Notes: a model not told the origin generated them from the sequence alone. Shown: positions 43,316 through 53,011, counted from the first letter of the stretch. The stretch: DNA of 64,000 bases from Psychromonas ingrahamii 37 (GCF_000015285.1 NC_008709.1:4278001-4342000), one strand, 5' to 3'. Made by a program: numbers and translations.

Positions 43316-45388
43316 CTAGGCATGAACATAACGATCCTTATCCCCTAACCAACGCTGGATAAGTTCTGGAATTAACTCAGGGAAAGAATGCATCAGCTGA
43401 AAGGCCAATTGCTGCGCTTGCGGTAATAAACTTTGATCGCGCAGCAAATCAGCTATTTTAAATTCAGCAACGCCCGTCTGTCTGGTGCCTAACACTTCAC
43501 CAGGACCGCGAATAGCCAGATCCTGTTCGGCAATATAAAAACCATCATTGCTTTCACGCAACACCTGCAAACGTCTTTGGGCGGTTTTCGACAGTGGATT
43601 TTTATATAGCAAAACACAATGGCTGGCCACTTCACCTCGTCCTACTCGACCACGCAACTGGTGCAATTGCGCCAGTCCAAGTCGTTCCGGATTTTCAATA
43701 ATCATCAGGCTGGCATTAGGCACATCCACACCCACCTCAATGACTGTTGTTGCAACTAATAAATCCAGCTGCCCCTCTTTAAAAGCGTCCATAACAGACT
43801 GCTTTTCGTTAGCCTTCATACGTCCGTGAACAAGGCCGATACGAAGATCTGGAAGCGCCAACTGCATCTCATTAGCGGTATTTTCTGCTGTCTGGCATTC
43901 CAATACTTCCGATTCTTCAATCAAAGTGCATACCCAATAGGCCTGCCGCCCCTCATTTTTACATGCCTGGTAAACCCGCTGAATAACCTCGTCACGACGC
44001 TTATCAACCAGTGCAACGGTTTTAATGGCCGTTCTTCCCGGTGGCAGTTCATCAATGACCGAGACATTAAGATCCGCATAAGCTGTCATCGCCAGCGTTC
44101 TTGGTATAGGGGTTGCCGTCATGGTTAACTGATGCGGAGCAAAATCACCTGAGCGCCCTTTTTCACGTAATGCTAAACGCTGGTGTACGCCAAAGCGATG
44201 CTGCTCGTCCACAATAATAAGAGCCAAATTATTAAACTGGACACTTTCCTGAAACAGCGCATGCGTCCCTACCACCATCTTCGATAAACCCAAGCTGATA
44301 TTTTCTAACTGAGAACGCTTTTCTTTGACGCGCATTTTTCCAGAAAGCATACCGACAGACACATCAAGTGCGGCAAACCATTTTTGAAAATTAAGCAGAT
44401 GCTGCTCTGCTAAAAGTTCAGTGGGGGCCATTAATGCCACCTGATAACCTGCCTCAATAACACTTAATGCCGCGATCGCTGCCACTAAGGTTTTCCCGGA
44501 TCCGACATCCCCCTGCACCAAACGCATCATCGGTATTGTTTGCTTTAGATCCTGTTGAATCTCCCAGTTCACTCTATGTTGTGCATTAGTGAGAGAAAAA
44601 GGCAGACTTTGTAATAACCTATCCTGCAGTAAACCGCTTTCTTTGACCGCAATGGCTTGATGTTGCTGTGCATTTACCCGTAAAGACAGCATACTGATTT
44701 GTTGTGCTGATAATTCTTCAATAATTAAACGTTGCTGCGCAGGGTGGGTTTTGTTTTCTAATTGTTCGATGCTGGCATCGGGTGGCGGGCGATGTATATA
44801 AAAAAGTGCATCTGATAAACTGATCGGGTGAGCCAGCAGATGAGTTGGCAATAATTCATCAATCTGATGTTGCTCTAGGTGAAGTAACGCTTGCTCGGTT
44901 AAACTACGCAGACTGTTTTGTTTTAAACCTTCTGTTGACGGGTAGATCGGCGTTAACGTCTCCTCAACATGGCTTTGCTGCATTGCATTAAGCAGGCGGT
45001 AATCGGGATGAGTAACTTCAAACCCGTGGTAACCGCGACGAAACTCACCAAAACATTTGATTAATGCCCCTTTTACAAAGCTATTTTGCTGTGCTGTATT
45101 AAAATGGAAGAAGTTAAGGGTTACGCTACCACTGCCGTCGCTTATTTTACATTTTAGAATGCGTCTCTTGCCGGACTGTAGATCGCAGCTTAATACTTTG
45201 CCCTGCACACTGACCTGCATACTGTCTTTTAAATCTGCGATGGCATAAATTCGGGTTCTATCTTGATAATGCAAAGGCAGATGAAAGAGCAAATCAGCAA
45301 CACTGTGCAGACCAATCTTAGCCAGCCTTTGCGAGGCTTTAATGCCGACCCCTTTAAGCGCCGTTAAGGGCATTTTATCTAATTTCAT
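43316..45388 (-). CDS. recG: ATP-dependent DNA helicase RecG
   Basis: The 690-residue superfamily 2 helicase reverses stalled forks and processes Holliday junctions. It has the N-terminal wedge/OB domain (LYHYQDRTR-like LHYQDRTRIYAIADL), Walker A LVQGDVGSGKTLVAAIA, MAPTELLAEQH, IIVDEQHRFGV, TMTATPIPRTLA, LVHGRMKANEKQ and LHQLRGRVGRGE. I use ATG 45388 (MKLDKMPLTALKGVG) with GGGG about 6 nt upstream. The longer frame to 45433 adds 15 residues not in the family. Confidence 0.96.
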   Translation of the reverse strand: MKLDKMPLTALKGVGIKASQRLAKIGLHSVADLLFHLPLHYQDRTRIYAIADLKDSMQVSVQGKVLSCDLQSGKRRILKCKISDGSGSVTLNFFHFNTAQQNSFVKGALIKCFGEFRRGYHGFEVTHPDYRLLNAMQQSHVEETLTPIYPSTEGLKQNSLRSLTEQALLHLEQHQIDELLPTHLLAHPISLSDALFYIHRPPPDASIEQLENKTHPAQQRLIIEELSAQQISMLSLRVNAQQHQAIAVKESGLLQDRLLQSLPFSLTNAQHRVNWEIQQDLKQTIPMMRLVQGDVGSGKTLVAAIAALSVIEAGYQVALMAPTELLAEQHLLNFQKWFAALDVSVGMLSGKMRVKEKRSQLENISLGLSKMVVGTHALFQESVQFNNLALIIVDEQHRFGVHQRLALREKGRSGDFAPHQLTMTATPIPRTLAMTAYADLNVSVIDELPPGRTAIKTVALVDKRRDEVIQRVYQACKNEGRQAYWVCTLIEESEVLECQTAENTANEMQLALPDLRIGLVHGRMKANEKQSVMDAFKEGQLDLLVATTVIEVGVDVPNASLMIIENPERLGLAQLHQLRGRVGRGEVASHCVLLYKNPLSKTAQRRLQVLRESNDGFYIAEQDLAIRGPGEVLGTRQTGVAEFKIADLLRDQSLLPQAQQLAFQLMHSFPELIPELIQRWLGDKDRYVHA

Positions 45389-45493
45389 TTTAAACCCCAA
45401 ACAGTTAAACTCGACAATAATTAGAACTTGCATCTATTATGCTTTAAGTTGCACTAATTAGTTCTTTTAGCATAATTTATCAAGGAAATGGCT

Positions 45494-46351
45494 ATGTATC
45501 TATTATTTTTAGTTTTTGTTTTGTTATTTAGCGCGGCCACACGGGCAGAAGAATCTGCCGTTGATCAGCGTATCGAGCAGGAGAACAAACTCCAGAAGGA
45601 CCGCTTTTCTATTATCCCCTATAAACCCAATTACCTTTTGCCTTTTACTTTTAATAATAATATTCAATCTTACGATGCTGATAAGGGTGTTGCCGCATCG
45701 GACCGATTACAACCCGTTGAGATAAAATTTCAACTTAGTTTTAAAACACCTGTCTTAGTGGATATTGCCGACTTACCCCTCACGCTTTATTTTGGTTATA
45801 CCCAAGTCTCTTTCTGGCAGGCTTATAATAGCGGTAATTCATCCCCGTTTCGCGAAACTAATTATGAACCGGAGATGTTTCTACGGTGGGTACATGACAC
45901 AAAACTAGGAGGAGATTGGCATTTTAAATTAGCAACACTGAACTTAGCCCATCAATCCAATGGGAAAACAGAGCCGGGATCCCGCAGCTGGAATCGTATC
46001 GAAAGCAATATTGTCTTGGAAAATGGGAATATCACTCTGGCGTTTAATCCCTGGTTTCGTTTACCAGAAGATGCAAAAAATGATAATAATCCAGATTTAT
46101 TGGATTATTATGGCCACGGAAAAATTTATGCTCTTTATCAAATAAATAAGCATAACTTTTCAATTACCAGCCGCAATAATATTGAAAGTGGCTTTAGCAA
46201 AGGGTCACTGGAGCTCAATTGGAGTGTCCCTCTTCACGGTAGTATTCGCGGTTATTTTCAGGTTTTCTCAGGCTATGGCAACAGCCTGATAGAGTATAAT
46301 CAATATACCAATACAGTAGGGTTAGGTATCTCATTAACCGACTGGTTATAG
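45494..46351 (+). CDS. pldA: Outer membrane phospholipase A
   Basis: The 285-residue OMPLA has a signal peptide (residues about 1-19, LLFLVFVLLFSAATRA) and then a 12-stranded barrel. The catalytic region LAHQSNGKTEPGSRSWNRI contains the His, Ser and Asn of the triad. YFGYTQVSFWQAYN, SSPFRETNYEPE and the terminal GLGISLTDWL are conserved. It hydrolyses phospholipids that reach the outer leaflet. The second ATG at 45494 is 7-8 nt from AAGGA and is preferred over 45488, which touches that site. The last codons of the gene belong to the 109-bp tandem repeat that follows. Confidence 0.95.
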   Translation: MYLLFLVFVLLFSAATRAEESAVDQRIEQENKLQKDRFSIIPYKPNYLLPFTFNNNIQSYDADKGVAASDRLQPVEIKFQLSFKTPVLVDIADLPLTLYFGYTQVSFWQAYNSGNSSPFRETNYEPEMFLRWVHDTKLGGDWHFKLATLNLAHQSNGKTEPGSRSWNRIESNIVLENGNITLAFNPWFRLPEDAKNDNNPDLLDYYGHGKIYALYQINKHNFSITSRNNIESGFSKGSLELNWSVPLHGSIRGYFQVFSGYGNSLIEYNQYTNTVGLGISLTDWL

Positions 46352-46745
46352 GCCACTGAGCGTATTACACTAACTTCCTGAACAAACAGCAGACGTTTCT
46401 ATATCCTAGATATACGACGTTACAATAGGGGTAGGCATCTCATTGACTGACTGGTTATAAGCCACTGAGCGTATTGCACTGACTTCATGAACAAACAGCA
46501 GACGTTTCTATATTCTAAATATACAACGTCACAATAGGGTTAGGCATCTCATTAACCGAGTGGATATAAGTCACTTAGCTGATTAAGTATATCCGCACTG
46601 AGTTTATGAATAAATAACGTATGCTTGCCATCATCGATATCTGCGCCGTTACGATAAGAGCATCCCATCGATTGGTTATACGTCACCTAGCTGATTAACC
46701 ATTTCCGCACTAACTTCCTGAATAAACAGCAGACGCTTTCTCTCT
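46328..46745. repeat. About four tandem units of 109-116 bp at the pldA/GTPase convergent junction
   Basis: Unit starts are 46328 (in pldA), 46437, 46546 and 46662 (running into the minus-strand GTPase). Units 1 and 2 are both 109 bases and about 90 percent identical; unit 3 is 116 bases and more diverged. Each unit begins with the last coding bases of pldA (ATCTCATTAACCGACTGGTT) and contains a copy of the GTPase C-terminal coding region on the minus strand. In unit 3 this reads LFIHKLSADILNQLSDL against LLFIQEVSAEMVNQLGDV in the gene. Confidence 0.88.
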
Positions 46746-48070
46746 TCTAAATCTGCGTCATTTTCATTCAGTGATGACCAGTCGGGATGGTTGCGCGATT
46801 TACGTAACCATTTAGACCAGTTTTTTGGCAATTCATTTTTTTGCTTATCCTGGCTCACTTGATAATCAATTTTATCAACACTCGCATGACCTCGACGCTG
46901 CAACAGTGTCAGCAGTTTGATCTGCCTTAACCACAATACCTGCAACGTAGTTTCATTTAAGCAGATATAACGGCAGCCTTTGATTTTGGCTTGTATCTCA
47001 TCATAATAACGTTGCTTCACACCCCATAACACACCTGCGACTCCGCCAGCAACAGTACCAAATCCGAAGGTCATACCGGCAGCACCTAAATCAATCGCGA
47101 CTCCCACACCCGCCCCTTTCGCTATATTACCCGCCAGCTTGATCCCAAACTCCTGCAGGTTATCTGCTGAAAAAAGATCCAACTGCCAGCCATCTTGTTC
47201 AACGGGTAATTCGCTCTTTTCTACATCCCCTTTACGAAATTGATAAAGCTTTAACAATCGTCGAGCACATTTGCTTTCAGCATTGCGCACAGCTTGTTTA
47301 AGCTTAATGGTTGCCTGTTCAATTTCCTGCTCTGTATTGACTGCTTTGTAACGCACACAAGCAGAGTCAATAAACAGGTTAGCGACAATCACACTTGCTG
47401 CATTAAAACGTTCAGACCACTGAATACGGCGCTGATTTATAAACGCCTGCAACAGCGCTTCTTTATCCGTCAGCAAAGTTTGCATTTTCTGGTAAATTTT
47501 AATTTCATCGGAAAATTTAAAGTGAACATTATCAAAACTCACAAAAGCATGAAAGTTTAAACGTGCCAGTTGCTTTTTCCACTGTTCAAGATTTGTCGCG
47601 CCGGCCTCTGTAAAATTAAGTACCGGAATAACAGGTTTCGCCGCATAGCTTAGAATCTGTAATTCATCCCGATATTTACCTAAAATAGGCTCGCGTAAAT
47701 CAACCACGTAAAAAATAAGATCGTTACTTAACAAGGTGCGCAGTACTTTCGCTTCCTGCTCAAGTTCAGGGTATTCAGACTGCCTAGCAAGAAAGTGGTG
47801 CAGGCGCTCAATCCCATCGACGGACTGGTCAGTAAAATAACCGCTTAAAATATGATGCAGGCGCATCGAGTCTTCCAGTCCGGGCGTATCAAACAAGGCG
47901 AGGCTATTAGTATCATCTATTAATAATGCTCCGCCTTCAATATGCCGAGTGGTGCCAGCTTGATCGGCCACTTCGCCAAACTCCGGATCACGTAATAAAG
48001 TACGCATTAAGGAGGTTTTTCCAGCATTTGCATGGCCTACTACCGCCACCGACAAACCTTTTTTATTCAT
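46676..48070 (-). CDS. DUF3482-family GTPase
   Basis: The 464-residue protein has an N-terminal Era/TrmE-like GTPase domain: G1 GHANAGKTS, G2 Thr in QAGTTRHIEGG, G3 LFDTPGLED, and an N-[FY]-T-E segment LNFTEAG in place of the usual NKxD. The rest matches DUF3482, including a Gly/Ala-rich hydrophobic stretch (KGAGVGVAIDLGAAGMTFGFGTVAGGVAGVLWG-type, about residues 310-345) likely to touch membrane. The ATG at 48070 overlaps the DUF2868 gene by 8 bases. The pair recalls YcjX/YcjF-like GTPase-membrane partners. Function is unknown. Its last codons take part in the tandem repeat. Confidence 0.85.
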   Translation of the reverse strand: MNKKGLSVAVVGHANAGKTSLMRTLLRDPEFGEVADQAGTTRHIEGGALLIDDTNSLALFDTPGLEDSMRLHHILSGYFTDQSVDGIERLHHFLARQSEYPELEQEAKVLRTLLSNDLIFYVVDLREPILGKYRDELQILSYAAKPVIPVLNFTEAGATNLEQWKKQLARLNFHAFVSFDNVHFKFSDEIKIYQKMQTLLTDKEALLQAFINQRRIQWSERFNAASVIVANLFIDSACVRYKAVNTEQEIEQATIKLKQAVRNAESKCARRLLKLYQFRKGDVEKSELPVEQDGWQLDLFSADNLQEFGIKLAGNIAKGAGVGVAIDLGAAGMTFGFGTVAGGVAGVLWGVKQRYYDEIQAKIKGCRYICLNETTLQVLWLRQIKLLTLLQRRGHASVDKIDYQVSQDKQKNELPKNWSKWLRKSRNHPDWSSLNENDADLEERKRLLFIQEVSAEMVNQLGDV

Positions 48071-49493
48071 CTAACCCTCCGGTTTGGAACTGAATAATAT
48101 TCTCTAATGGGATATTAGCTTGTGCTGCAAGCTGATACCAATCACTGCGCCGCTTGCTTATATGGGATGAGACCATCAGGCCTTCATCTATCAGTAATAA
48201 GTAAAACGATGTTGAGGTTAAATGAGTTAATGATTTAATAAAGGTCAATAAACCACGATCCGGTAGGCGCGCCAGAGTGACGTATAATACGACCGCTTTT
48301 TGCTGAATGGTTTTAATCTCATTTAATAAGTGCTGCTGAGCTTGAAAATCACAAACATTTTTTAATAGCGCCAACTGCTCAGGAGAAGAGTGCTTAACGT
48401 GTTTCTGGCATTCAATAAATTGTCTTTCCGATAGCTCGACTGCCACCGGATAAAAACAGGATGGCAGTTCATGACATGGAGTTTGCAAGTGCGGGGGGTG
48501 AGCGGCTTCAATTTGAGATAAATCAGGATCTTTAATACCCAGCGATGTGACATTAGGTTTTAACTGTTGCCGTAATTGCACGTAATAAGGGCCACTTAAG
48601 GTTAAATGGAATCGCTCTTTGTTTTTAGTCAATAAAAAGCGCATCAATAACAACAACAAGAAGCGCGGCAATATACCGTAAATTAATAAGCTGCTGATTA
48701 ATAGACTAGACCAAACCAGACGGCTGTTTTGCGCATCAGCAAGTACATTAACCGCCCCTAAATGGCTTTGCTGTATCAGCTGTGTGTTAGGCACTGTCAC
48801 TCCCAATAGATTGGGAATATAAGCGAGCACTTCCGTTAACCACTGAAAGCTTTGCGCCGACAAGATACTGGTCTCCCAAATAAAGTCGACCTGATGGGTC
48901 GCCAGCATAATAACCAGCATGATGGTTGCACCAAAAAAATAACTTAACCACAACAGATGAGTGACATAAGATAACTGATAACGTCCTAAATCACCGGACA
49001 AAATAATTTTAAAATAACATTTAAATAGCGGCCAAAAATATGGATGCAGTGTTGCTTGCGGATTAAAACGTTTTTCAGCGGTTTTGAATAAAAAAAGACT
49101 AAAATGAGCCAGCCAGCCAGCGCTTAATAGATTGCTTTGTAAAAACAGGAATAACCAGATACACAATGCGAGCAGATTGGGAATAAAAAACAGTCCAAAC
49201 GCCCAAAAAAAGTTTATCTGCGTACCCTGCTCACTAAAAAGTTGCCCTACGCTGCCTGCTCCCAGCACTAATAAAAGCACAGATAACAAAGCAAACAGGT
49301 TATTAGTTAAGGCCTTAAAATGGGTAAAGAGCGTGGAGATTTGCAGCGCCTGATCCAGCTGTTTTGCACGATCCAGCAGCAGCAGCTCAAAGCTTGCCTC
49401 AGCCTTGTTTAAAATGGGCGCGGATAAAGCGGGGTAATCACTTTCAACAGTGCGTACACCTTCAGCTAATAAACGTTGCTGAAATAGACTCAA
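48063..49493 (-). CDS. DUF2868-family membrane protein
   Basis: The 476-residue protein has an N-terminal cytoplasmic part containing EGVRTVESDYPALSAPIL, then four or more hydrophobic helices between about residues 60 and 300 (LFALLSVLLLVLGAGSVG, FGLFFIPNLLALCIWLFLFL, LWLSYFFGATIMLVIML, LLISSLLIYGILPRF) and a soluble C-terminal domain (about 330-476). This layout fits DUF2868, which is regularly found just upstream of a DUF3482 GTPase. I infer that the GTPase works at the membrane through this partner. No biochemical role is established that I know of. Confidence 0.82.
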   Translation of the reverse strand: MSLFQQRLLAEGVRTVESDYPALSAPILNKAEASFELLLLDRAKQLDQALQISTLFTHFKALTNNLFALLSVLLLVLGAGSVGQLFSEQGTQINFFWAFGLFFIPNLLALCIWLFLFLQSNLLSAGWLAHFSLFLFKTAEKRFNPQATLHPYFWPLFKCYFKIILSGDLGRYQLSYVTHLLWLSYFFGATIMLVIMLATHQVDFIWETSILSAQSFQWLTEVLAYIPNLLGVTVPNTQLIQQSHLGAVNVLADAQNSRLVWSSLLISSLLIYGILPRFLLLLLMRFLLTKNKERFHLTLSGPYYVQLRQQLKPNVTSLGIKDPDLSQIEAAHPPHLQTPCHELPSCFYPVAVELSERQFIECQKHVKHSSPEQLALLKNVCDFQAQQHLLNEIKTIQQKAVVLYVTLARLPDRGLLTFIKSLTHLTSTSFYLLLIDEGLMVSSHISKRRSDWYQLAAQANIPLENIIQFQTGGLDE

Positions 49494-49510
49494 TGAAACT
49501 TCTCCCGAAC

Positions 49511-50215
49511 TTATTTAGTTTTCAGACTCTTTACAGATGAACGAACCGCCAGCCACCAATCATCAGAAGCATCAATTTGCCCCTTATCATCCAGAGGAGG
49601 ATAAGGGAGATTTCTCTCTTTGCACAATTGAGTGAAAATAGGATGCCCGCCTTCAAATAAAATGCGATGCGCTTCCTCCTCGGGTAAACGGCATTCCCCA
49701 TTATACATACCGGCCAGTTCACGCTGGCGTTGTGCTTCATACAATATAAGCGCAGAGGCAACCGATACATTTAATGACTGGCACATCCCAACCATTGGAA
49801 TAATCACATCCTGATCTGCTAATGCCAGGGCTTCAGGACTAATGCCATGCTTTTCCTGGCCCATTAAAATGGCTGTAGGTTTGGTATAATCCACCTCGCG
49901 AAAGTCAATCGCACTATCGGAGAGATTAGTCGCAATAATCTGCATGCCCTGAGCACGTAATGCTTTTACCGCATCCTCTAGGGTTTCATGTGAATGCAGA
50001 TTGACCCAATTCTGACTGCCCGTTGCCGTATTGCCTGAAATCTGTGTTGTTTTATTTTCCCAAGTGGCATGCACATCACTCACGCCGACAGCGTCCGCAG
50101 TACGCACAATAGCCGCTAAGTTATGCGCTTTATGCACTTGCTCCAAAAATACGGTCAGATCCGGTTGGCGATAATTTAACATGTTCGTAATACGGGCAAG
50201 ACGTTCGGGTGACAT
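49511..50215 (-). CDS. trmH: tRNA (guanosine-18-2'-O)-methyltransferase
   Basis: The 234-residue SPOUT methyltransferase modifies G18 in the tRNA D-loop. It begins MSPERLARITNMLNYRQPDL and shows EQVHKAHNLAAIVRTADAVGV, AILMGQEKHGIS and the knot motif MVGMCQSLNVSVASALILYEA. ATG 50215 gives the family N-terminus, with GAGA about 7 nt upstream; an upstream TTG at 50227 is unlikely. It is 18 bases before the DUF2868 gene on the same strand and may share a transcript. Confidence 0.95.
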   Translation of the reverse strand: MSPERLARITNMLNYRQPDLTVFLEQVHKAHNLAAIVRTADAVGVSDVHATWENKTTQISGNTATGSQNWVNLHSHETLEDAVKALRAQGMQIIATNLSDSAIDFREVDYTKPTAILMGQEKHGISPEALALADQDVIIPMVGMCQSLNVSVASALILYEAQRQRELAGMYNGECRLPEEEAHRILFEGGHPIFTQLCKERNLPYPPLDDKGQIDASDDWWLAVRSSVKSLKTK

Positions 50216-50572
50216 AATCGTTCTCAAAAATAAGGGGTTATATTTAGAAGGCTATTATACATGATATTAGCAGGACACAAAGACAGTCAAACAGCGCATC
50301 TTAGATAAACGACGCCTCCAACCTGTATCAATATTTGTAAATAGTGATATTAAGTAGATTTTAGCGTCTTCGCTTTGTTGATCTTAACAGGAAAAAATAA
50401 TGATAAGAGACCGAATAAGTATTTCCCTTCTGATCATTCCCATATACAAAAAGAATAAGTACAAGAAACGCCACTGAAACTTTTCCGGGGTGCACTTTAT
50501 TGCCCGTTTTCTGGTACAGTTCAATAATAATGTCAGCATATCGTTAAGATTTTAACGAAGAAGGTTTTTACC
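50216..50572. other. Divergent control region trmH / oxyR
   Basis: A gene-free gap of 357 bases. Apart from a candidate oxyR promoter at 50500-50528 I see no hairpin, repeat or clear four-box OxyR motif. Confidence 0.5.
50500..50528 (+). promoter_or_regulatory. Candidate promoter of oxyR
   Basis: TTGCCC (50500-50505) and AATAAT (50523-50528) are separated by 17 bases, 45 bases before the oxyR ATG. Confidence 0.45.
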
Positions 50573-51478
50573 ATGAATTTTAGGGATTTAGAGTACTTAA
50601 TAGCACTTGAAGAATTAAAACATTTTCGCAAAGCTGCTGAAAAATGCTTTGTAAGTCAACCGACGCTGAGCGGTCAAATACGTAAACTAGAAGATGAACT
50701 GGGTATACAATTAATGGAACGCTCTCCCCGCAAAGTCCTTTTCACTCCTGCCGGATTGGATATTGTCGCTAAAGCTAAAACCATTTTATTAGAAGTAAAA
50801 TCATTAAAAGAGATAGCTAAAAGTTACAACGAACCGATGCAGGGCACATTACATATCGGGCTTATTCCAACTGTAGCCCCTTATCTGTTACCTTTGATAG
50901 TTGCAGTAATAAAAGCGAATTTTCCCGATTTATCTCTATATCTCTATGAAAAGCAAACTAATCTGTTATTAAAACAGCTTGAGGAGGGAGAACTCGATTG
51001 CCTGATTCTGGCACTGTTACCCGGCATGGAATCCTTTACTCAATATCACCTCTATCAAGAGCCCTTGGAACTGGCTATCACAGACGTGCACCCATGGGCA
51101 AAGCAACCGGAAATAGAGCTTAACGGGCTTCGTGGTGAACATGTTTTAATGCTGGAAGATGGACATTGCTTAAGGGATCAAACCAAGGGATTTTGTTTTG
51201 CAGCGGGCGCCTTAGAAGATGGCAGTTTTCAAGCGACCAGTCTAGAGACGCTGCGCCATATGATAAGTGCTGAAAACGGCATGACGTTATTACCACAATT
51301 GGCCATTCCTGTTAATCGGCACGAGGGAGGGATCCAATACATCCCTTTCAAAAATCCAAAGCCCACCCGTGAAATAAGTTTATTATGCCGCAAAAATAGT
51401 GTTCGCAAGATCTGTTTTGAGCAATTAGCAAAACTAATCAGCACAACAGTACAGGCTAAATTAAAGGAATATGGGTAA
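50573..51478 (+). CDS. oxyR: Peroxide-sensing LysR-type regulator OxyR
   Basis: The 301-residue protein has a LysR HTH (residues about 1-60: HFRKAAEKCFVSQPTLSGQIRK). Its sensing segment LEDGHCLRDQTKGFCF carries the two redox Cys equivalent to C199 and C208 of E. coli OxyR with the same 8-residue spacing. Oxidation forms a disulfide and activates defence genes. GAAGG lies about 8-9 nt before the ATG. In this window the Prx-Grx gene carries a matching site. It is convergent with rplQ across a shared terminator. Confidence 0.96.
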   Translation: MNFRDLEYLIALEELKHFRKAAEKCFVSQPTLSGQIRKLEDELGIQLMERSPRKVLFTPAGLDIVAKAKTILLEVKSLKEIAKSYNEPMQGTLHIGLIPTVAPYLLPLIVAVIKANFPDLSLYLYEKQTNLLLKQLEEGELDCLILALLPGMESFTQYHLYQEPLELAITDVHPWAKQPEIELNGLRGEHVLMLEDGHCLRDQTKGFCFAAGALEDGSFQATSLETLRHMISAENGMTLLPQLAIPVNRHEGGIQYIPFKNPKPTREISLLCRKNSVRKICFEQLAKLISTTVQAKLKEYG

Positions 51479-51486
51479 CAGGGGAC

Positions 51487-51521
51487 GGCTATCAGCTATA
51501 GGCTGACGGCTGTAGGCTGAA
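51487..51521. repeat. Five heptads after oxyR
   Basis: GGCTATC, AGCTATA, GGCTGAC, GGCTGTA and GGCTGAA follow in 7-base phase, starting 9 bases after the oxyR stop and ending 10 bases before the terminator arm. They are of the same type as the heptads leading the array after ntrC. Confidence 0.78.
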
Positions 51522-51531
51522 TTTCAGATAC

Positions 51532-51561
51532 AAAAAAGCCGAACAATTGTTCGGCTTTTTT
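51532..51561. terminator. Bidirectional terminator between oxyR and rplQ
   Basis: A perfect 30-base palindrome with core AAGCCGAACAATTGTTCGGCTT and A- and T-runs at each end; it can end both oxyR (plus) and the alpha operon (minus). Confidence 0.93.
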
Positions 51562-51582
51562 AATGTCACTTTAAACTAAGAT

Positions 51583-51963
51583 TTACTCTTCGTCTTCAGC
51601 AACTACTGGGCGGTCTACTAAAGTGATGTAAGCCATAGGAGCTTTGTCACCAGTACGGAAGCCACATTTAATGATGCTAGTGTAACCACCTGGGCGTGTC
51701 GCGTAACGCGGACCCAATTCATTAAATAATTTTGCAACTGTTGCATCATCACGAAGACGAGCAAATGCTAAACGACGATTAGCAACGCTATCGGTTTTAG
51801 CAAGTGTAATTAATGGTTCAATTACACGACGCAATTCTTTTGCTTTAGGCACAGTCGTTTTAATAACTTCGTGCATAGCAATAGAGATTGCCATATTACG
51901 AAACATAGCCTGACGGTGGCTACTGTTTCGGTTAAGTTGACGTCCACTTTGACGATGGCGCAT
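51583..51963 (-). CDS. rplQ: 50S ribosomal protein L17
   Basis: The 126-residue protein starts [20 protein letters not shown], the L17 signature, and has the usual length (E. coli 127). It binds 23S rRNA near the tunnel exit. It is the last gene of the alpha operon, 36 bases after rpoA, and is followed by a shared terminator. The acidic tail VVAEDEE is short. Confidence 0.97.
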   Translation of the reverse strand: MRHRQSGRQLNRNSSHRQAMFRNMAISIAMHEVIKTTVPKAKELRRVIEPLITLAKTDSVANRRLAFARLRDDATVAKLFNELGPRYATRPGGYTSIIKCGFRTGDKAPMAYITLVDRPVVAEDEE

Positions 51964-51999
51964 AACCTAATCCTTATTTTTCATGATTCGGATGACTGA

Positions 52000-52986
52000 T
52001 TAATCTTCGCTGAGGCTTGCTGGTGGCCAATTTTCCAGGCGCATACCCAGAGAAAGTCCACGTGATGCAAGAACATCTTTGATTTCAGTAAGTGACTTCT
52101 TACCTAAATTAGGCGTTTTAAGAAGCTCTACTTCTGTTCTTTGTACCAAGTCACCGATATAGTGAATCGTTTCTGCTTTCAAACAGTTAGCAGAACGAAC
52201 AGTTAATTCTAGATCATCTACTGGGCGTAAGAGAATAGGATCAAACTCAGGTTTTTCTTCCTTAGCGACTGGCTCACTGACTTTACGTAAATCAACGAAT
52301 GCGTCTAATTGTTCAGCCAAAATAGTGGCTGCACGACGAATCGCTTCTTCCGGATCAAGTGTCCCATCGGTTTCCATATCGATAACAAGTTTGTCTAAAT
52401 CGGTACGCTGTTCAACACGAGCAGATTCAACACTATAAGCGATACGCTCAACAGGGCTGAAAGTCGCGTCTACTAGTAAACGACCAATTGGACGCTCATC
52501 TTCTTCAGTATGAATACGTGATGAAGCTGGAACATAACCGCGACCTGATTCAATTTTAATACGCATGCTGATTTCAGCATTGCCTGTTAAATGACAGATC
52601 ACATGTTCTGGGTTGACTATCTCTACATCACTACCATGAGTGATGTCACCTGCAGTTACAGGACCGGCCCCAGATTTAGTTAGGCTGACTAGAACATTGT
52701 CTTTACCTTCAAGTTTAACCGCTAGACCTTTAAGGTTAAGAAGTATCTCAAGGATATCTTCCTGCACGCCCTCTTTAGTGCTGTACTCATGTTGTACACC
52801 ATCAATTTCGACTTCTGTTACCGCTGTGCCGGGCATAGAGGATAACAGAATACGACGTAGCGCATTACCTAAAGTATGACCAAAACCGCGTTCTAACGGT
52901 CCTAAAGTCACTTTTGCTCTAGTTGCATTTATTTGTTCGATACCAACTAAATTTGGTTTTAGAAATTCAATTACAGAACCCTGCAT
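52000..52986 (-). CDS. rpoA: RNA polymerase alpha subunit
   Basis: The 328-residue protein has the assembly domain (residues about 1-235, with [23 protein letters not shown]-type text) and the C-terminal DNA- and activator-binding domain (about 250-328). The latter contains the helix-hairpin-helix region [19 protein letters not shown] used for UP-element contact. Length is within one residue of E. coli. It is 26 bases after rpsD in the alpha operon. Confidence 0.98.
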   Translation of the reverse strand: MQGSVIEFLKPNLVGIEQINATRAKVTLGPLERGFGHTLGNALRRILLSSMPGTAVTEVEIDGVQHEYSTKEGVQEDILEILLNLKGLAVKLEGKDNVLVSLTKSGAGPVTAGDITHGSDVEIVNPEHVICHLTGNAEISMRIKIESGRGYVPASSRIHTEEDERPIGRLLVDATFSPVERIAYSVESARVEQRTDLDKLVIDMETDGTLDPEEAIRRAATILAEQLDAFVDLRKVSEPVAKEEKPEFDPILLRPVDDLELTVRSANCLKAETIHYIGDLVQRTEVELLKTPNLGKKSLTEIKDVLASRGLSLGMRLENWPPASLSED

Positions 52987-53011
52987 TTGTGCCCTCTCTT
53001 ATCGGTTAACT

